64,000 nucleotides of DNA from Saccharopolyspora spinosa NRRL 18395. GTDB taxonomy: Bacteria; Actinomycetota; Actinomycetes; Mycobacteriales; Pseudonocardiaceae. The stretch's first letter is position 1. Each line of letters opens with the position of its first letter. The position numbers and the translations under genes are program-made. The notes beneath the pieces were generated by a model, which had not been told where the DNA came from, made no database searches, and saw only the letters and a program-made list of their open reading frames with translations. The DNA is taken from NCBI RefSeq assembly GCF_000194155.1, contig NZ_GL877879.1, forward strand, positions 263,871 through 327,870. The letters run 5' to 3'. Of this stretch, positions 48,999 through 60,726 are shown in pieces.

Positions 48999-51380
48999 TC
49001 AGCTCTCTTGTGGACGGTCGCCGTGGAGCCCAGCCGATCCAGCGGCGCTTCTCCCGAGCGCGGTTGACACCGCGTCGAGAACAGCCACCGCCCCCGCCTT
49101 GTCCAGCGGTTCGTTGCCGTTCCCGCACTTCGGCGACTGGACGCAGGACGGGCACCCAGCCGGGCAGTCGCAGGAAGCGATCGCTTCCCGCGTCGCGGCC
49201 AACCACGGGACCAATGCGGCATAACCGCGATCGGCGAATCCGGCCCCTCCCGGATGACCGTCGTGCACGAACACCGTTGCCTCCCCGGTGTCGGCATGCA
49301 ACGCGGTGGAAACCCCGCCGATGTCCCATCGATCACAGGTCGCGAACAGCGGTAGCAGACCGATCGCCGCGTGCTCGGCGGCATGCAGCGCGCCGGGGAC
49401 GAGCGCCGGATCCAGCCCGGCGCCCCCCGGCGCGCTGCCGGCCAACAGCTCGTCGCCGACCGTGTACCAGACTGCCCGGGTCAGCAGGGTCTGCGCGGGG
49501 AGATCGAGCGGAACCTGGTCCAGCACCTCGCCGGAGGGCCGTTTCCGCAGGTAGCCGACGACCTGCGAGGTGACCTCCACCTCGCCGAGGCAAACCGTGA
49601 CGCCGCGTCCGGTGTCGTGCCGCTCGATCGTCCGCAGCACCGAGATGTCCACGACGTTGCGTGGTGAGGTCGTCCAATCCGGGTTCTCCTGGTGCACCAG
49701 GGCGATTCCGGTCTCCAGGTCCAGCTCGTCCACCACGAAGGACTCGCCGCGGTGCAGGTACACGGCGCCGGGGTGCACAGTCCCGCAGGCCGAGTCCGGG
49801 TCCACGGTGCCGAGCATCCGCCCGGATTCGCCCTCCACGACGGCGATCGGGTGTCCACCGGCGCCCCGCAGTTCGACGTTCCGATGTGGACGCTCGCGGG
49901 AGGTCCAGAACCAGCCGTGCGGGCGCTTGCGCAGCACCCCGTCCGCGGTGAGCGCTTCCACAGCCCGGCGCGCGTGCTCGCCGCCGAAGACGTCGAAGGA
50001 GTCCTCGTCGAGCGGCAGCTCGGCTGCGGCGCAGGCCAGGTGCGGTTCGAGCACGTACGGGTTGGTCGGGTCGAGCACCGTCGCCTCGACCGGCCGATCG
50101 AGCATGGCGGGCGGGTGGTGCACCAGGTAGGTGTCCAGCGGATCGTCCCGCGCGACGAAGACCACCAGGGCGCCCTCGCCGTCCCGCCCGGCTCGTCCGG
50201 CCTGCTGCCAGAAGGACGCAAGGGTGCCGGGATATCCGGCGACTACGACGGCGTCCAGGCCGGAGATGTCGACGCCGAGCTCCAGCGCGTTGGTGGTCGC
50301 CACCGCGCGGAGCTCGCCCGACAGCAGGGAGCGCTCCAGCTCGCGGCGGTCCTCGGGCAGGTACCCGCCGCGGTAGGCGGCGACCTTCTGGGCCAACGAT
50401 TCGTCCACATCGGACAGCGCACGCTGCGCGGACAGCGCAGCCAGCTCTACCCCGCGCCGGGACCGGATGAACGCCAACGTCCGGGCGTCCTCGATGACCA
50501 GCTCGGTCATGATGCGCGCCGCCTCGGTGCCGGCCGCCCGGCGCACCGGGGCGCCGTTCTCGCCGATGATCTCGTCGAGCAGCGGCGGTTCCCAGAACGC
50601 GATCGTCCGGGCCCCACGCGGTGATCCGTCGTCGGTCACGGCGCGGCACGAGACACCGGTGAGGCGCGCGGCCAGCGATGCCGGGTCGGACACGGTCGCC
50701 GAGGCGAGCACGAAACCCGGATCCGCGCCATAGTGCTGCGCGACACGGCGCAGGCGGCGCAGCAGCAGCGCGACGTGCGAGCCGAACACTCCGCGGTAGG
50801 TGTGGCACTCGTCGACCACGATGTGGCTGAGCTGCCGGAAGAATCGCGCCCACCGGCTGTGACCGGGCAGCACGCCGTAATGCAGCATGTCCGGGTTGGT
50901 GAAGATCCACCGCGCGTGCGCACGCACCCAGTCCCGTTCCACCTGCGGGGTGTCGCCGTCGTAGCTCGCCGCCCGGACCTCCCGCATGCCGAGCTCGTCG
51001 ATCGTGCGCAGCTGGTCGGCGCCGAGCGCTTTGGTGGGGGCGAGGTAGAGCGCGGTCGCCCGGTCGTCGTCGAGCAGCGTGGACAGCACCGGCAGCTGGT
51101 AGACCAGCGACTTGCCGGAGGCGGTGCCGGTCGCGACCACCACGTTCTCGCCGGCCCAGACCGCTTCGGCTCCTTCGACCTGGTGCACCCACGGCTCCCG
51201 CGCACCGCGGTCACGGAGCGCGTCCACCAGCCGAGGCGGGGCCCACTTCGGCCAGTCGGCGGTCCGTGCCGGGCGGGCCGTCAGGCGCTCGACGTGGCGC
51301 ACTGGTGTTTCGTCGGCCGGTATGCCGGCTACGGCGCGGTCGAGCAACCGCCGCCCCTTGTCCTCGTCCGCTGCGCGCAC
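48999..51380 (-). CDS. DEAD/DEAH-box helicase with DUF1998 zinc region (MrfA/SftH-like)
   Basis: This 793-residue SF2 helicase has Walker A ATGTASGKSLVYQLP, the DECH box (VVDECHTYRGVFGSH), ASATVSDP, ALELGVDISGLDAVVV and QQAGRAGRDGEGAL. The C-terminal DUF1998 region carries four cysteines in CDCPAGCPSCVQSPKCGNGN for zinc binding. This is the YprA/MrfA and SftH architecture. MrfA works in mitomycin C lesion repair in B. subtilis, and SftH is a 3'-5' helicase in mycobacteria. It matches Rv3649. The start is GTG 51380. It is convergent with the prim-pol gene. Confidence 0.92.
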   Translation of the reverse strand: MRAADEDKGRRLLDRAVAGIPADETPVRHVERLTARPARTADWPKWAPPRLVDALRDRGAREPWVHQVEGAEAVWAGENVVVATGTASGKSLVYQLPVLSTLLDDDRATALYLAPTKALGADQLRTIDELGMREVRAASYDGDTPQVERDWVRAHARWIFTNPDMLHYGVLPGHSRWARFFRQLSHIVVDECHTYRGVFGSHVALLLRRLRRVAQHYGADPGFVLASATVSDPASLAARLTGVSCRAVTDDGSPRGARTIAFWEPPLLDEIIGENGAPVRRAAGTEAARIMTELVIEDARTLAFIRSRRGVELAALSAQRALSDVDESLAQKVAAYRGGYLPEDRRELERSLLSGELRAVATTNALELGVDISGLDAVVVAGYPGTLASFWQQAGRAGRDGEGALVVFVARDDPLDTYLVHHPPAMLDRPVEATVLDPTNPYVLEPHLACAAAELPLDEDSFDVFGGEHARRAVEALTADGVLRKRPHGWFWTSRERPHRNVELRGAGGHPIAVVEGESGRMLGTVDPDSACGTVHPGAVYLHRGESFVVDELDLETGIALVHQENPDWTTSPRNVVDISVLRTIERHDTGRGVTVCLGEVEVTSQVVGYLRKRPSGEVLDQVPLDLPAQTLLTRAVWYTVGDELLAGSAPGGAGLDPALVPGALHAAEHAAIGLLPLFATCDRWDIGGVSTALHADTGEATVFVHDGHPGGAGFADRGYAALVPWLAATREAIASCDCPAGCPSCVQSPKCGNGNEPLDKAGAVAVLDAVSTALGRSAAGSAGLHGDRPQES

Positions 51381-51823
51381 AGAAGCGAGCCTTGCACAAT
51401 GCCGATCGCGTCCTGCGCACGCGTTCCCGGTTCCCGCATCCGCGTCGGTATCGCTCGATCGGATGGTTCTTTCTGCAGTTTCGGGCCCGCAGCACTGGCG
51501 TCGGTGGCGACACAGTGGACCGTTGGAGTCATGTCCTTTACCTCATCTCACTCGTTTGGGCCAAATTTAGCTTTGCCCAATTGGGTGATTAAGCGCCCAT
51601 CTGAATCGATTATTTAGTAACAGAACCCCACGTCGGGACGAGTTGCGTATCACACCGTGAGGTAAGCCACTCGTGGCCTGAATAGACTCCCGAGCCACGA
51701 CGTCGCCACGGACGGCCAACGGAAGATCACCGGCCGTACCGGGCGGGGCCGCCTACCGCGCATCGAAGCCTGGTCGAGCGTTCCGGGTTCCGGTGCTGAA
51801 CCGAGCACAACCCAGGAGGACGG
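51381..51823. other. 443-bp divergent promoter region of the helicase and hppA
   Basis: The region turns AT-rich between 51540 and 51625 (CCAAATTTAGC, GATTATTTAGTAACAG). I see no gene. In mycobacteria a cold-shock gene lies near here, but none is visible in this window. Confidence 0.55.
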
Positions 51824-54199
51824 ATGTCCCTGCTCACCCCGGTCCAGCACGGCTGGGCCCAGGGCGCTGCACCACCGAGCTCGCATACCCGGATGGACCT
51901 CGCCCAGCAAGCCACCGGTATCGAGCTCGGCGGCGCCGACTACGTCGTCGTCGGCGTGGTCATGGTGATCGCCCTGGCCGCCCTTGCCTTCGGCTACGTC
52001 CTGATCAAGGAGGTGCTGTCCGCCGGCCAAGGCACGGCCAAGATGCAGGACATCGCCAAAGGCGTGCAGGAAGGCGCGTCGGCCTACCTGAACCGGCAGT
52101 TCCGCACGCTGGCGATCTTCGCGGTGATCGTGTTCCTGGTGCTGTTCGCGCTGCCTGCGGAGAGCACCGGCGAGATGATCGGCCGATCGATCTTCTTCCT
52201 GTTCGGGGCCGCTTTCTCGGCCACCATCGGCTACCTCGGCATGTGGCTGTCCACCCGCGCGAACGTCCGCGTCGCGGCGGCAGCCCGCGAGGCGGGCGAG
52301 GGGCGCGAGAAGGCGATGCGGGTCGCGTTCCGCACCGGCGGCGTGGTCGGCATGATCACCGTCGGCCTCGGCTTGTTCGGCGCCGCGCTGGTGGTGCTGG
52401 TCTACGCCGGCGGTGCCCCGCGCGTGCTGGAGGGCTTCGGCTTCGGCGCCGCCCTGCTGGCGATGTTCATGCGAGTCGGCGGTGGCATCTTCACCAAGGC
52501 CGCCGACGTGGGTGCCGACCTGGTCGGCAAGGTCGAGCAGAACATCCCGGAGGACGACCCGCGCAACGCCGCCACGATCGCCGACAACGTCGGGGACAAC
52601 GTCGGCGACTGCGCCGGCATGGCGGCCGACCTGTTCGAGTCCTACGCGGTCACCCTGGTCGCCTCGCTGATCTTGGGCACCGCCGCGTTCGGCCTGCACG
52701 GCCTGCTGTTCCCGCTGATCGTGCCCGCTCTGGGCGTGATCACGGCGGTGATCGGCGTCTACATCACCAAGGCCCGCGCCGGCGAGAGCGCGCTGACCGC
52801 GATCAACCGGTCGTTCTACATCTCGGCCGGCATCTCCGCGGTGCTCTGCGCTATCGCGGCGATGCTGTACCTGCCCAGAACGTTCGCCGAGCTCACCGGC
52901 GTCTCCGAGAGCGTCCGCGCCACCCACGGCAGCCCGGCGCTGATCGCGCTGGTCGCGGTGATCATCGGCATCCTGCTCGCGGTGGTCATCCTCAAACTCA
53001 CCGGCTACTTCACCGCCACCGAGCACCGACCGGTGCGCGACGTCGGCAAGTCGTCGCTGACCGGCGCGGCCACCGTGATCCTGTCCGGTCTGTCGGTGGG
53101 CTTCGAGTCCGCCGTGTACACCGGCCTGATCATCGGCGCGGCGGTGTTCGGCGCGTTCCTGCTGTCTGGTTCGCTGCCGGTGGCGCTGTTCGCCGTCGCG
53201 CTGGCCGGCTGTGGTCTGCTGACCACCGTCGGCGTGATCGTCGCGATGGACACCTTCGGCCCAGTCAGCGACAACGCCCAGGGCATCGCCGAGATGTCCG
53301 GCGACGTCGAGGGCGAGGGCGCGAAGATCCTCACCGAGTTGGACGCCGTCGGCAACACCACCAAGGCGATCACCAAGGGCATCGCGATCGCGACGGCGGT
53401 GCTTGCCGCGACCGCGCTGTTCGGGTCCTACACGGACGCGATCGGCGCCGCGCTGGCCGATGTGGCCGGCCACCTCGACGCCTCCAAGTTCTTCGTCTAC
53501 GCGCCGGACGTGCTGGTGGGCGTGATCATCGGGGCGTCCGTGGTGTTCCTGTTCTCGGGCCTGGCGATCAACGCGGTGTCCCGCGCGGCTGGGGCCGTGG
53601 TCTACGAGGTGCGGCGGCAGTTCCGGGACAAGCCCGGGATCATGGACGGCTCGGAACGCCCCGAGTACGGCAAGGTCGTTGACATCTGCACCCGCGACTC
53701 GCTGCGCGAGCTGGCCACCCCGGGTCTGCTCGCGGTGCTGGCGCCGATCGCGGTCGGCTTCGGCCTGGGCGTCGGCCCACTGGCGGGATACCTCGCCGGT
53801 GCCATCGCCACCGGCACCCTGATGGCCATCTTCCTGGCCAACTCCGGTGGTGCCTGGGACAACTCGAAGAAGCTGGTCGAGGACGGCTACCACGGCGGCA
53901 AGGGCTCCGAGGCCCACTCCGCGACGGTCATCGGCGACACCGTCGGCGACCCGTTCAAGGACACCGCCGGTCCGGCTATCAACCCGCTGCTGAAGGTGAT
54001 GAACCTGGTGTCGGTGCTGATCGCGCCGGCCGTGGTGACCTTCACCGTGGGCACGGACGCGAACCCGGTGGTCGGGCACGTCATCGCGGTCGTCGCGGTC
54101 GCGGTGATCATCACCGCGGTCGTGGTCTCCAAGCGCCGCTCCACGGCGATCGCGGAGTCATCCCCGTCCGACGACAAGGCGGTCAACGGCGCGCCCTGA
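51824..54199 (+). CDS. hppA: K+-independent proton-translocating pyrophosphatase
   Basis: This 791-residue protein has about sixteen membrane helices and the pyrophosphate-binding signature DVGADLVGKVEQNIPEDDPRN, then NVGDNVGDCAGMAADLFE and a late GDTVGDPFKDTAGPAINPLLK. At the position that sets potassium dependence the sequence reads GNTTKAITKG, with lysine rather than alanine, which marks the K+-independent class. It hydrolyses pyrophosphate and pumps protons out across the membrane. The N-terminus is longer than usual by a Gln/Ser-rich leader. A GGAGG site precedes ATG 51824. Confidence 0.96.
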   Translation: MSLLTPVQHGWAQGAAPPSSHTRMDLAQQATGIELGGADYVVVGVVMVIALAALAFGYVLIKEVLSAGQGTAKMQDIAKGVQEGASAYLNRQFRTLAIFAVIVFLVLFALPAESTGEMIGRSIFFLFGAAFSATIGYLGMWLSTRANVRVAAAAREAGEGREKAMRVAFRTGGVVGMITVGLGLFGAALVVLVYAGGAPRVLEGFGFGAALLAMFMRVGGGIFTKAADVGADLVGKVEQNIPEDDPRNAATIADNVGDNVGDCAGMAADLFESYAVTLVASLILGTAAFGLHGLLFPLIVPALGVITAVIGVYITKARAGESALTAINRSFYISAGISAVLCAIAAMLYLPRTFAELTGVSESVRATHGSPALIALVAVIIGILLAVVILKLTGYFTATEHRPVRDVGKSSLTGAATVILSGLSVGFESAVYTGLIIGAAVFGAFLLSGSLPVALFAVALAGCGLLTTVGVIVAMDTFGPVSDNAQGIAEMSGDVEGEGAKILTELDAVGNTTKAITKGIAIATAVLAATALFGSYTDAIGAALADVAGHLDASKFFVYAPDVLVGVIIGASVVFLFSGLAINAVSRAAGAVVYEVRRQFRDKPGIMDGSERPEYGKVVDICTRDSLRELATPGLLAVLAPIAVGFGLGVGPLAGYLAGAIATGTLMAIFLANSGGAWDNSKKLVEDGYHGGKGSEAHSATVIGDTVGDPFKDTAGPAINPLLKVMNLVSVLIAPAVVTFTVGTDANPVVGHVIAVVAVAVIITAVVVSKRRSTAIAESSPSDDKAVNGAP

Positions 54200-54215
54200 C
54201 GTCGCGCCGATCGAG

Positions 54216-54252
54216 AAGGGCGCTGTCCCCGCGGTGCGGGGGCGGCGCCCTT
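54216..54252 (+). terminator. Terminator of hppA
   Basis: AAGGGCGCTGTCCCCGC (54216-54232) pairs with 54236-54252 with two imperfect positions, and a three-T run follows. It lies 17 bases past the hppA stop. Confidence 0.75.
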
Positions 54253-54366
54253 TCCGTGAGCTGGGGTTTCGGTGAGTAGCCGACCCCGGCTTCCGGCGTG
54301 CGGTGGCCGGTGGGGGAGAGTCGGGCGGCACGCCGAAGGCAACTCCGAACATTGCGAGGAGTGCGC

Positions 54367-54951
54367 ATGAAGATCCGTTCGACGTCCATCGCGGTGCTGG
54401 CAGCCGTTCCGCTGGCGCTCGCCGGGTGCGCGGCAGGTCCCGCCCCGGCCCCGGCGCCGCCCCCGAAGGCCGCCGCCCCGAGCCCGGAGGGGGTTGCGTG
54501 GGTGGGCCGGATGTGCGGTCTGGTGGGCGGCTTCTCCGCTTCCCAGAAGCAGCTCCCGCCCGTGGACAAGACGAACACGGCCACGCTCAAGAAAACGGTG
54601 ATCGAACGAATCGACTCGGCGGTGGGTTCCGCCGATGGCACCGTCCAGGGCCTGAAGGGCCTGGGCCCGTCGCCGATCGCGGGCGCGGACCAGGTCAACG
54701 AGGGTTTCCAGCAGGGCTTCACGCAGGTCCGCGACCTCCTGCAGGGGGCGGGCGACAAGGCGAAGCAGATCGACTCGAGCAACGAGCAGCGGTTCCAGGA
54801 GGGCATGACTGGCGTGCAGCAGGAGCTGCAGAAGGGTCAGCAGCTGAACCTCCAGGACGAGCTGGAGCAGCTGGACCACAACGAGGAGCTCAAGGCCGCC
54901 GCCCAGCAGGCGCCGGATTGCAAGCAGTTCTTCGCCCAGCCCCAGCAGTAA
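54367..54951 (+). CDS. Secreted lipoprotein of unknown function
   Basis: This 194-residue protein has a lipoprotein signal with lipobox L-A-L-A-G-C (cysteine near residue 21), a Pro/Ala linker (AAGPAPAPAPPPKAAAPSP) and a helical domain with WVGRMCGLVGGFSASQKQLPP and several Gln-rich helices (MTGVQQELQKGQQLNLQDEL). One further cysteine pair (C in GRMCG and DCKQFF) may form a disulfide. It is anchored to the outer face of the membrane. No family is recognised. The ATG at 54367 has GAGGAG upstream. Confidence 0.75.
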   Translation: MKIRSTSIAVLAAVPLALAGCAAGPAPAPAPPPKAAAPSPEGVAWVGRMCGLVGGFSASQKQLPPVDKTNTATLKKTVIERIDSAVGSADGTVQGLKGLGPSPIAGADQVNEGFQQGFTQVRDLLQGAGDKAKQIDSSNEQRFQEGMTGVQQELQKGQQLNLQDELEQLDHNEELKAAAQQAPDCKQFFAQPQQ

Positions 54952-54986
54952 CCGGGCTGAGACCGGCCGCTGGGTGCTCGTGAGGG

Positions 54987-55008
54987 CGCAGTTTCAATTG
55001 AAACTGCG
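54987..55008. repeat. Perfect GCAGTTTC palindrome
   Basis: GCAGTTTCAATTGAAACTGC, extended by one paired base on each side, lies 36 bases past the lipoprotein stop. It is the cleanest copy of the palindrome family in the window and may terminate the lipoprotein transcript. Confidence 0.75.
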
Positions 55009-55047
55009 GTGGACCCTCGCATAAACGGGTGGATGTGCTGGCCAAGG

Positions 55048-55063
55048 TCGAACTACTGTTCTA
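55048..55063 (+). promoter_or_regulatory. LexA-like SOS box
   Basis: TCGAAC-TACT-GTTCTA matches the actinobacterial LexA consensus TCGAAC-N4-GTTCGA at 11 of 12 positions and ends two bases before the ATG at 55066. If it is functional, bound LexA would block transcription or a leaderless start. Confidence 0.55.
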
Positions 55064-55065
55064 GC

Positions 55066-55659
55066 ATGCGGGCCGTGGACCAGCTGTCCTTCTACTCGGC
55101 CGAGGCGCGGCAGCCAGACGTCGCCGACCTCGCGGGCATGCTGTGCGGCCCCGGGCAGGCGGTCGGCTTCGGCCGCGGCACCGCGGCCCGGCTATCCGTG
55201 GTGGTCGACGCCGAATGGCGCGCCCGCTCCCTGGTCGCCGCCTGCGCCGAACGCGGCGTGGAAGCCGAGCTCGGCCGCTCCGACGAAGGCCGACCACTGA
55301 TCCGCACCGCCTTCCGCTCGGACCTCACCGGCCTCGCCGCGCATTGGCTGCGCGGCGCCGTGAAATCCGTCCCGCCGGACTTCGTCCCGGACGGCGCCGC
55401 CCTCCGGATCTGGGCGCTGACCGCTGGCTACGCCGAGCCCACCGGCTACCGCCTAGGCCTCGATCCCCACGCACCTGACACGCACGCGCCGCTGGCTGCG
55501 GCGCTGCTCGGCTGCGGCCTCCCGGCCAAGCCGGTCGGTCCGCGTGCCGGTGGCCCGGCGCTGCGCGTCGCCGGTCGCCGCCGGTTGGCCCGCCTCGCCG
55601 AGCTCGTCGGCCCAATGCCCGATGGTGCGATCGAGCGAACGTGGCCGTTGGTGTCTTGA
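55066..55659 (+). CDS. Conserved actinobacterial protein of unknown function (Rv3647c-like)
   Basis: This 197-residue protein has repeated elements: LAGMLCGPGQAVGFGRGTAARLSVVVDAEWRA, then VEAELGRSDEGRPLIRTAFRSDL, LAAHWLRGAVKSVPPDFVPDG and LRIWALTAGYAEPTGYRLGLD. It ends with basic helices (RVAGRRRLARLAELVG). The position directly upstream of topA matches Rv3647c. The layout recalls LAGLIDADG/WhiA-type N-domains, but I cannot confirm that. A LexA-like box sits immediately before the start. Function is unknown; a link to DNA transactions is inference from context. Confidence 0.75.
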   Translation: MRAVDQLSFYSAEARQPDVADLAGMLCGPGQAVGFGRGTAARLSVVVDAEWRARSLVAACAERGVEAELGRSDEGRPLIRTAFRSDLTGLAAHWLRGAVKSVPPDFVPDGAALRIWALTAGYAEPTGYRLGLDPHAPDTHAPLAAALLGCGLPAKPVGPRAGGPALRVAGRRRLARLAELVGPMPDGAIERTWPLVS

Positions 55660-55871
55660 CCGGTTTGACGCACATCACGCCAGGTCACGCATCGGAACAT
55701 CGCAGTCACCCGATACGTTCGTACAAGAAGACGTTGACGAGTCTCAGTGTGTTATGTGCAACCCTGTGCCTTCCCGGCGCGCTGCGAACTAGCGCACAAG
55801 GGGCACACTGAGGAACTTGTCGGGTAACACCGGGTGCAACGGAAGCCTCCGGAAGAAGAGAGCAGGTAAGC

Positions 55872-58661
<2,790 letters not shown>

Positions 58662-58689
58662 GTGTGAGCCCGCCGTTCAGCTGATCCCG

Positions 58690-58738
58690 GGGCCGTGAGT
58701 CTTTGGGTTGCCATAGGCAGCCCAAAGACTCACGGCCC
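58690..58738 (+). terminator. Perfect hairpin of the CCGTGAGTCTTTGGG family
   Basis: GGGCCGTGAGTCTTTGGG (58690-58707) is exactly complementary to 58721-58738, with a 13-base loop containing GCCATAGGC. It follows topA by 28 bases. Confidence 0.8.
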
Positions 58739-58816
58739 TGTTGGCGAACTGGCGGTGGGGCCGGTCGGTGCCGCCCCGTACAGTCTGGGTGTCCGCGAAG
58801 TACTGGAGGCGACGTG

Positions 58817-60040
58817 ATGCAGACCGACGCTCCGGAGCAGCCGAAGACCGGCGTGTGGGCGGAGGTCGTCGGACAGCCCGACGCGGTGCAGACGCTGTTC
58901 GCCGCAGTGCGTGCCGCCCACCTCCAGGTGCGGGGTGAGCCAGTCCCGCCGGGATCGATGACGCACGCGTGGCTGTTCACCGGGCCGCCCGGATCGGGCC
59001 GCTCTACGGCCGCCCGGGCCTTCGCCGCGGCGCTGCAGTGCTCGGACCCCGAGCAGCCGGGCTGCGGGCACTGCTCGGCGTGCCGGACGGTGCTGCACGG
59101 TACCCACGCGGACGTTCGGCTGGTGGTGCCGGAAGGCCTGTCGATCTCGGTCGCGGAGATGCGGGCGCTCGTGCAGGCCGCAGCGCGGCGGCCGACCACC
59201 GGCCAGTGGCGCATCGTGCTGATCGAAGACTCCGACCGGCTCACGGAAGGCGCGGCGAACGCCCTGCTCAAGGCGGTGGAGGAGCCGCCGCCGAGGACCG
59301 TGTTCCTGCTGTGCGCGCCGTCTGACCACCCGGAGGACGTGTCCGTCACGATCCGCTCCCGGTGCCGTGTCGTGCAGTTGCGCACGCCGTTGTCCGGCGC
59401 GATCGCCGAGGTGCTGCACGAGCGCGATGGAGTGGACGCGGAGCTCGCGCAGTGGGCGGCTTCGGTGTGCGGCGGCCACATCGGCCGGGCGCGGCGGCTG
59501 GCGACCGACGAGGAGGTGCGGGAGCGGCGCGAGTCAGTGTTGCGCATTCCGCTGGGGCTACGCCGGTTCTCGGACGTGTTCACGGCGGCCACCGGGCTGG
59601 TGAAGCTGGCCGAGACGGAAGCGGTCACCGCGAACGAGGACCGCAACGAGGTCGAGAAGGAAGAGTTGAAGACCGCGATGGGCGCGGGCGGCACGGGCAA
59701 GGGCACGGCGGCGGCTACCCGCGGCGCGAACGCGGCGTTGAAGGAACTGGAGAAGCGCCAGAAGTCGCGCGCCACGCGCTCCCAGCGGGACGCGCTGGAC
59801 CTGGCGCTGGTCGACCTGGCGGGTTTCTACCGGGACGTGCTGGTGACCCGCGCGGGCTCGACCGCCCCGCTGAACCACCCGGACTTCGAGCGTTCGGTGG
59901 CGAAGGCGGCGGCGGAGTGGACGTCGGAGTCGGCGCTGCGCCGCCTCGACGCGGTCCTGGAGTGCCGTGAAGCCCTGACGCAGAACGTGAAGCCCATCAT
60001 CGCGGTGGAAGCAATGCTAGCCGTCCTCTACACCGGATGA
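58817..60040 (+). CDS. holB: DNA polymerase III delta' subunit (clamp loader)
   Basis: This 407-residue protein has an AAA+ fold with WLFTGPPGSGRSTAARAFAAAL, in which the P-loop lysine is arginine (typical of a non-ATPase delta'). A zinc module is seen in GCGHCSACR. The sensor-like VLIEDSDRLTEGAANALLKAVEEPP and SRCRVVQLRTP follow, and a C-terminal collar domain. It helps load the beta clamp. It matches Rv3644c. ATG 58817 is preferred, with GGAGG seven bases upstream. GTG 58814 is an alternative. Confidence 0.93.
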   Translation: MQTDAPEQPKTGVWAEVVGQPDAVQTLFAAVRAAHLQVRGEPVPPGSMTHAWLFTGPPGSGRSTAARAFAAALQCSDPEQPGCGHCSACRTVLHGTHADVRLVVPEGLSISVAEMRALVQAAARRPTTGQWRIVLIEDSDRLTEGAANALLKAVEEPPPRTVFLLCAPSDHPEDVSVTIRSRCRVVQLRTPLSGAIAEVLHERDGVDAELAQWAASVCGGHIGRARRLATDEEVRERRESVLRIPLGLRRFSDVFTAATGLVKLAETEAVTANEDRNEVEKEELKTAMGAGGTGKGTAAATRGANAALKELEKRQKSRATRSQRDALDLALVDLAGFYRDVLVTRAGSTAPLNHPDFERSVAKAAAEWTSESALRRLDAVLECREALTQNVKPIIAVEAMLAVLYTG

Positions 60041-60409
60041 CTCCACAGTGGACATTGATGTGTACGGGCCGGTGAGGGTACTTGAGTCTTTTGGGTACTG
60101 TAGAGCCTGTTTTAGAACTCGTTCCGCGTAGTGGTGCGCCCTCGCTGGCTGGTGAAGTGAACGGCCTGTTCGCCTCGATAGGTGAAGTGAACGGTCCGTT
60201 CGCTCCGTCCGCTCTATGCTGGCCTTGCACTGCAGTGTCATGTGGAGTGAACGGCCTGTTTGCTTCACTAACTGCGGGGTGTGGACGGCGGCTTTGCAGC
60301 TTCGTAGACGCACACTGCCCTACTGCGACCACATCCCACGTCCGAAACAGCCTCTATATCCCCGAAAACAGTCTCGGAGCGCCAGCGGGATCAGGACGGT
60401 TGCCAGGGA
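60041..60409. other. Gap after holB with repeats
   Basis: The region holds the GAACGG palindromes at 60151-60268 and no gene I can support. Confidence 0.5.
60151..60268. repeat. GAACGG palindrome cluster, locus C
   Basis: Three units: GGTGAAGTGAACGGCCTGTT at 60151, GGTGAAGTGAACGGTCCGTT at 60181, and TGGAGTGAACGGCCTGTTTG at about 60243. The first two are direct repeats spaced 30 bases apart. They match loci 14886 and 18951. Confidence 0.8.
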
Positions 60410-60660
60410 CGGACCTCGCCGCAGCCCCAGTGGGCATCGGTTCTTCGAGGTTCGGGCGGGCGTCGGGCTGTGAGAGGACCAGCGCCATCCGGCTGCCCCA
60501 CTCCAGGTCGGCCACGAACGCCGAGCGGAGCCGGAAGGCCGACCTTTTTGGCGGTGGCGGTGAGCAGCTCGACCAACCTGCGCCGCGGCGCGTCGGTGAT
60601 CGCCCTGCCGAGGTGGTGCCCGAGCATGTTCGCGTGCCCGCCGAGGGTTTCGGAGTAGCG
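60410..60660 (-). pseudogene. Frameshifted fragment, possibly globin-like
   Basis: The minus strand from about 60660 reads RYSETLGGHANMLGHHLGRA, then PRRRLVELLTATAKKVGLPAPL. After a frame change it continues SAFVADLEWGSRMALVLS. The order (G-G-x-x-x-M-L-x-x-H-L-G-R, then GLP, then F-V-x-x-L-E-W-G-S-R) reminds me of the last helices of actinobacterial globin-like proteins, but I recall this from memory and cannot verify it. The 5' part is missing. It is a decayed gene. Confidence 0.35.
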
Positions 60661-60726
60661 CGTCGCTTCGGGTGTGGTCGTTTGCAGAGGTTCAGCGGAT
60701 GCGCAGGACGTAGCAGCCGGGATCGT

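Noticed and set aside
51381..51823. A cold-shock protein gene expected from mycobacterial synteny
   Set aside because: I found no frame with the RNP motifs (K-G-F-G-F-I, V-F-V-H) in this gap.
51650..54079. An 809-residue minus-strand frame opposite hppA
   Set aside because: It is antisense to hppA, whose motifs are complete. The composition (His, Arg, Gln, Asp) is that of a shadow frame.
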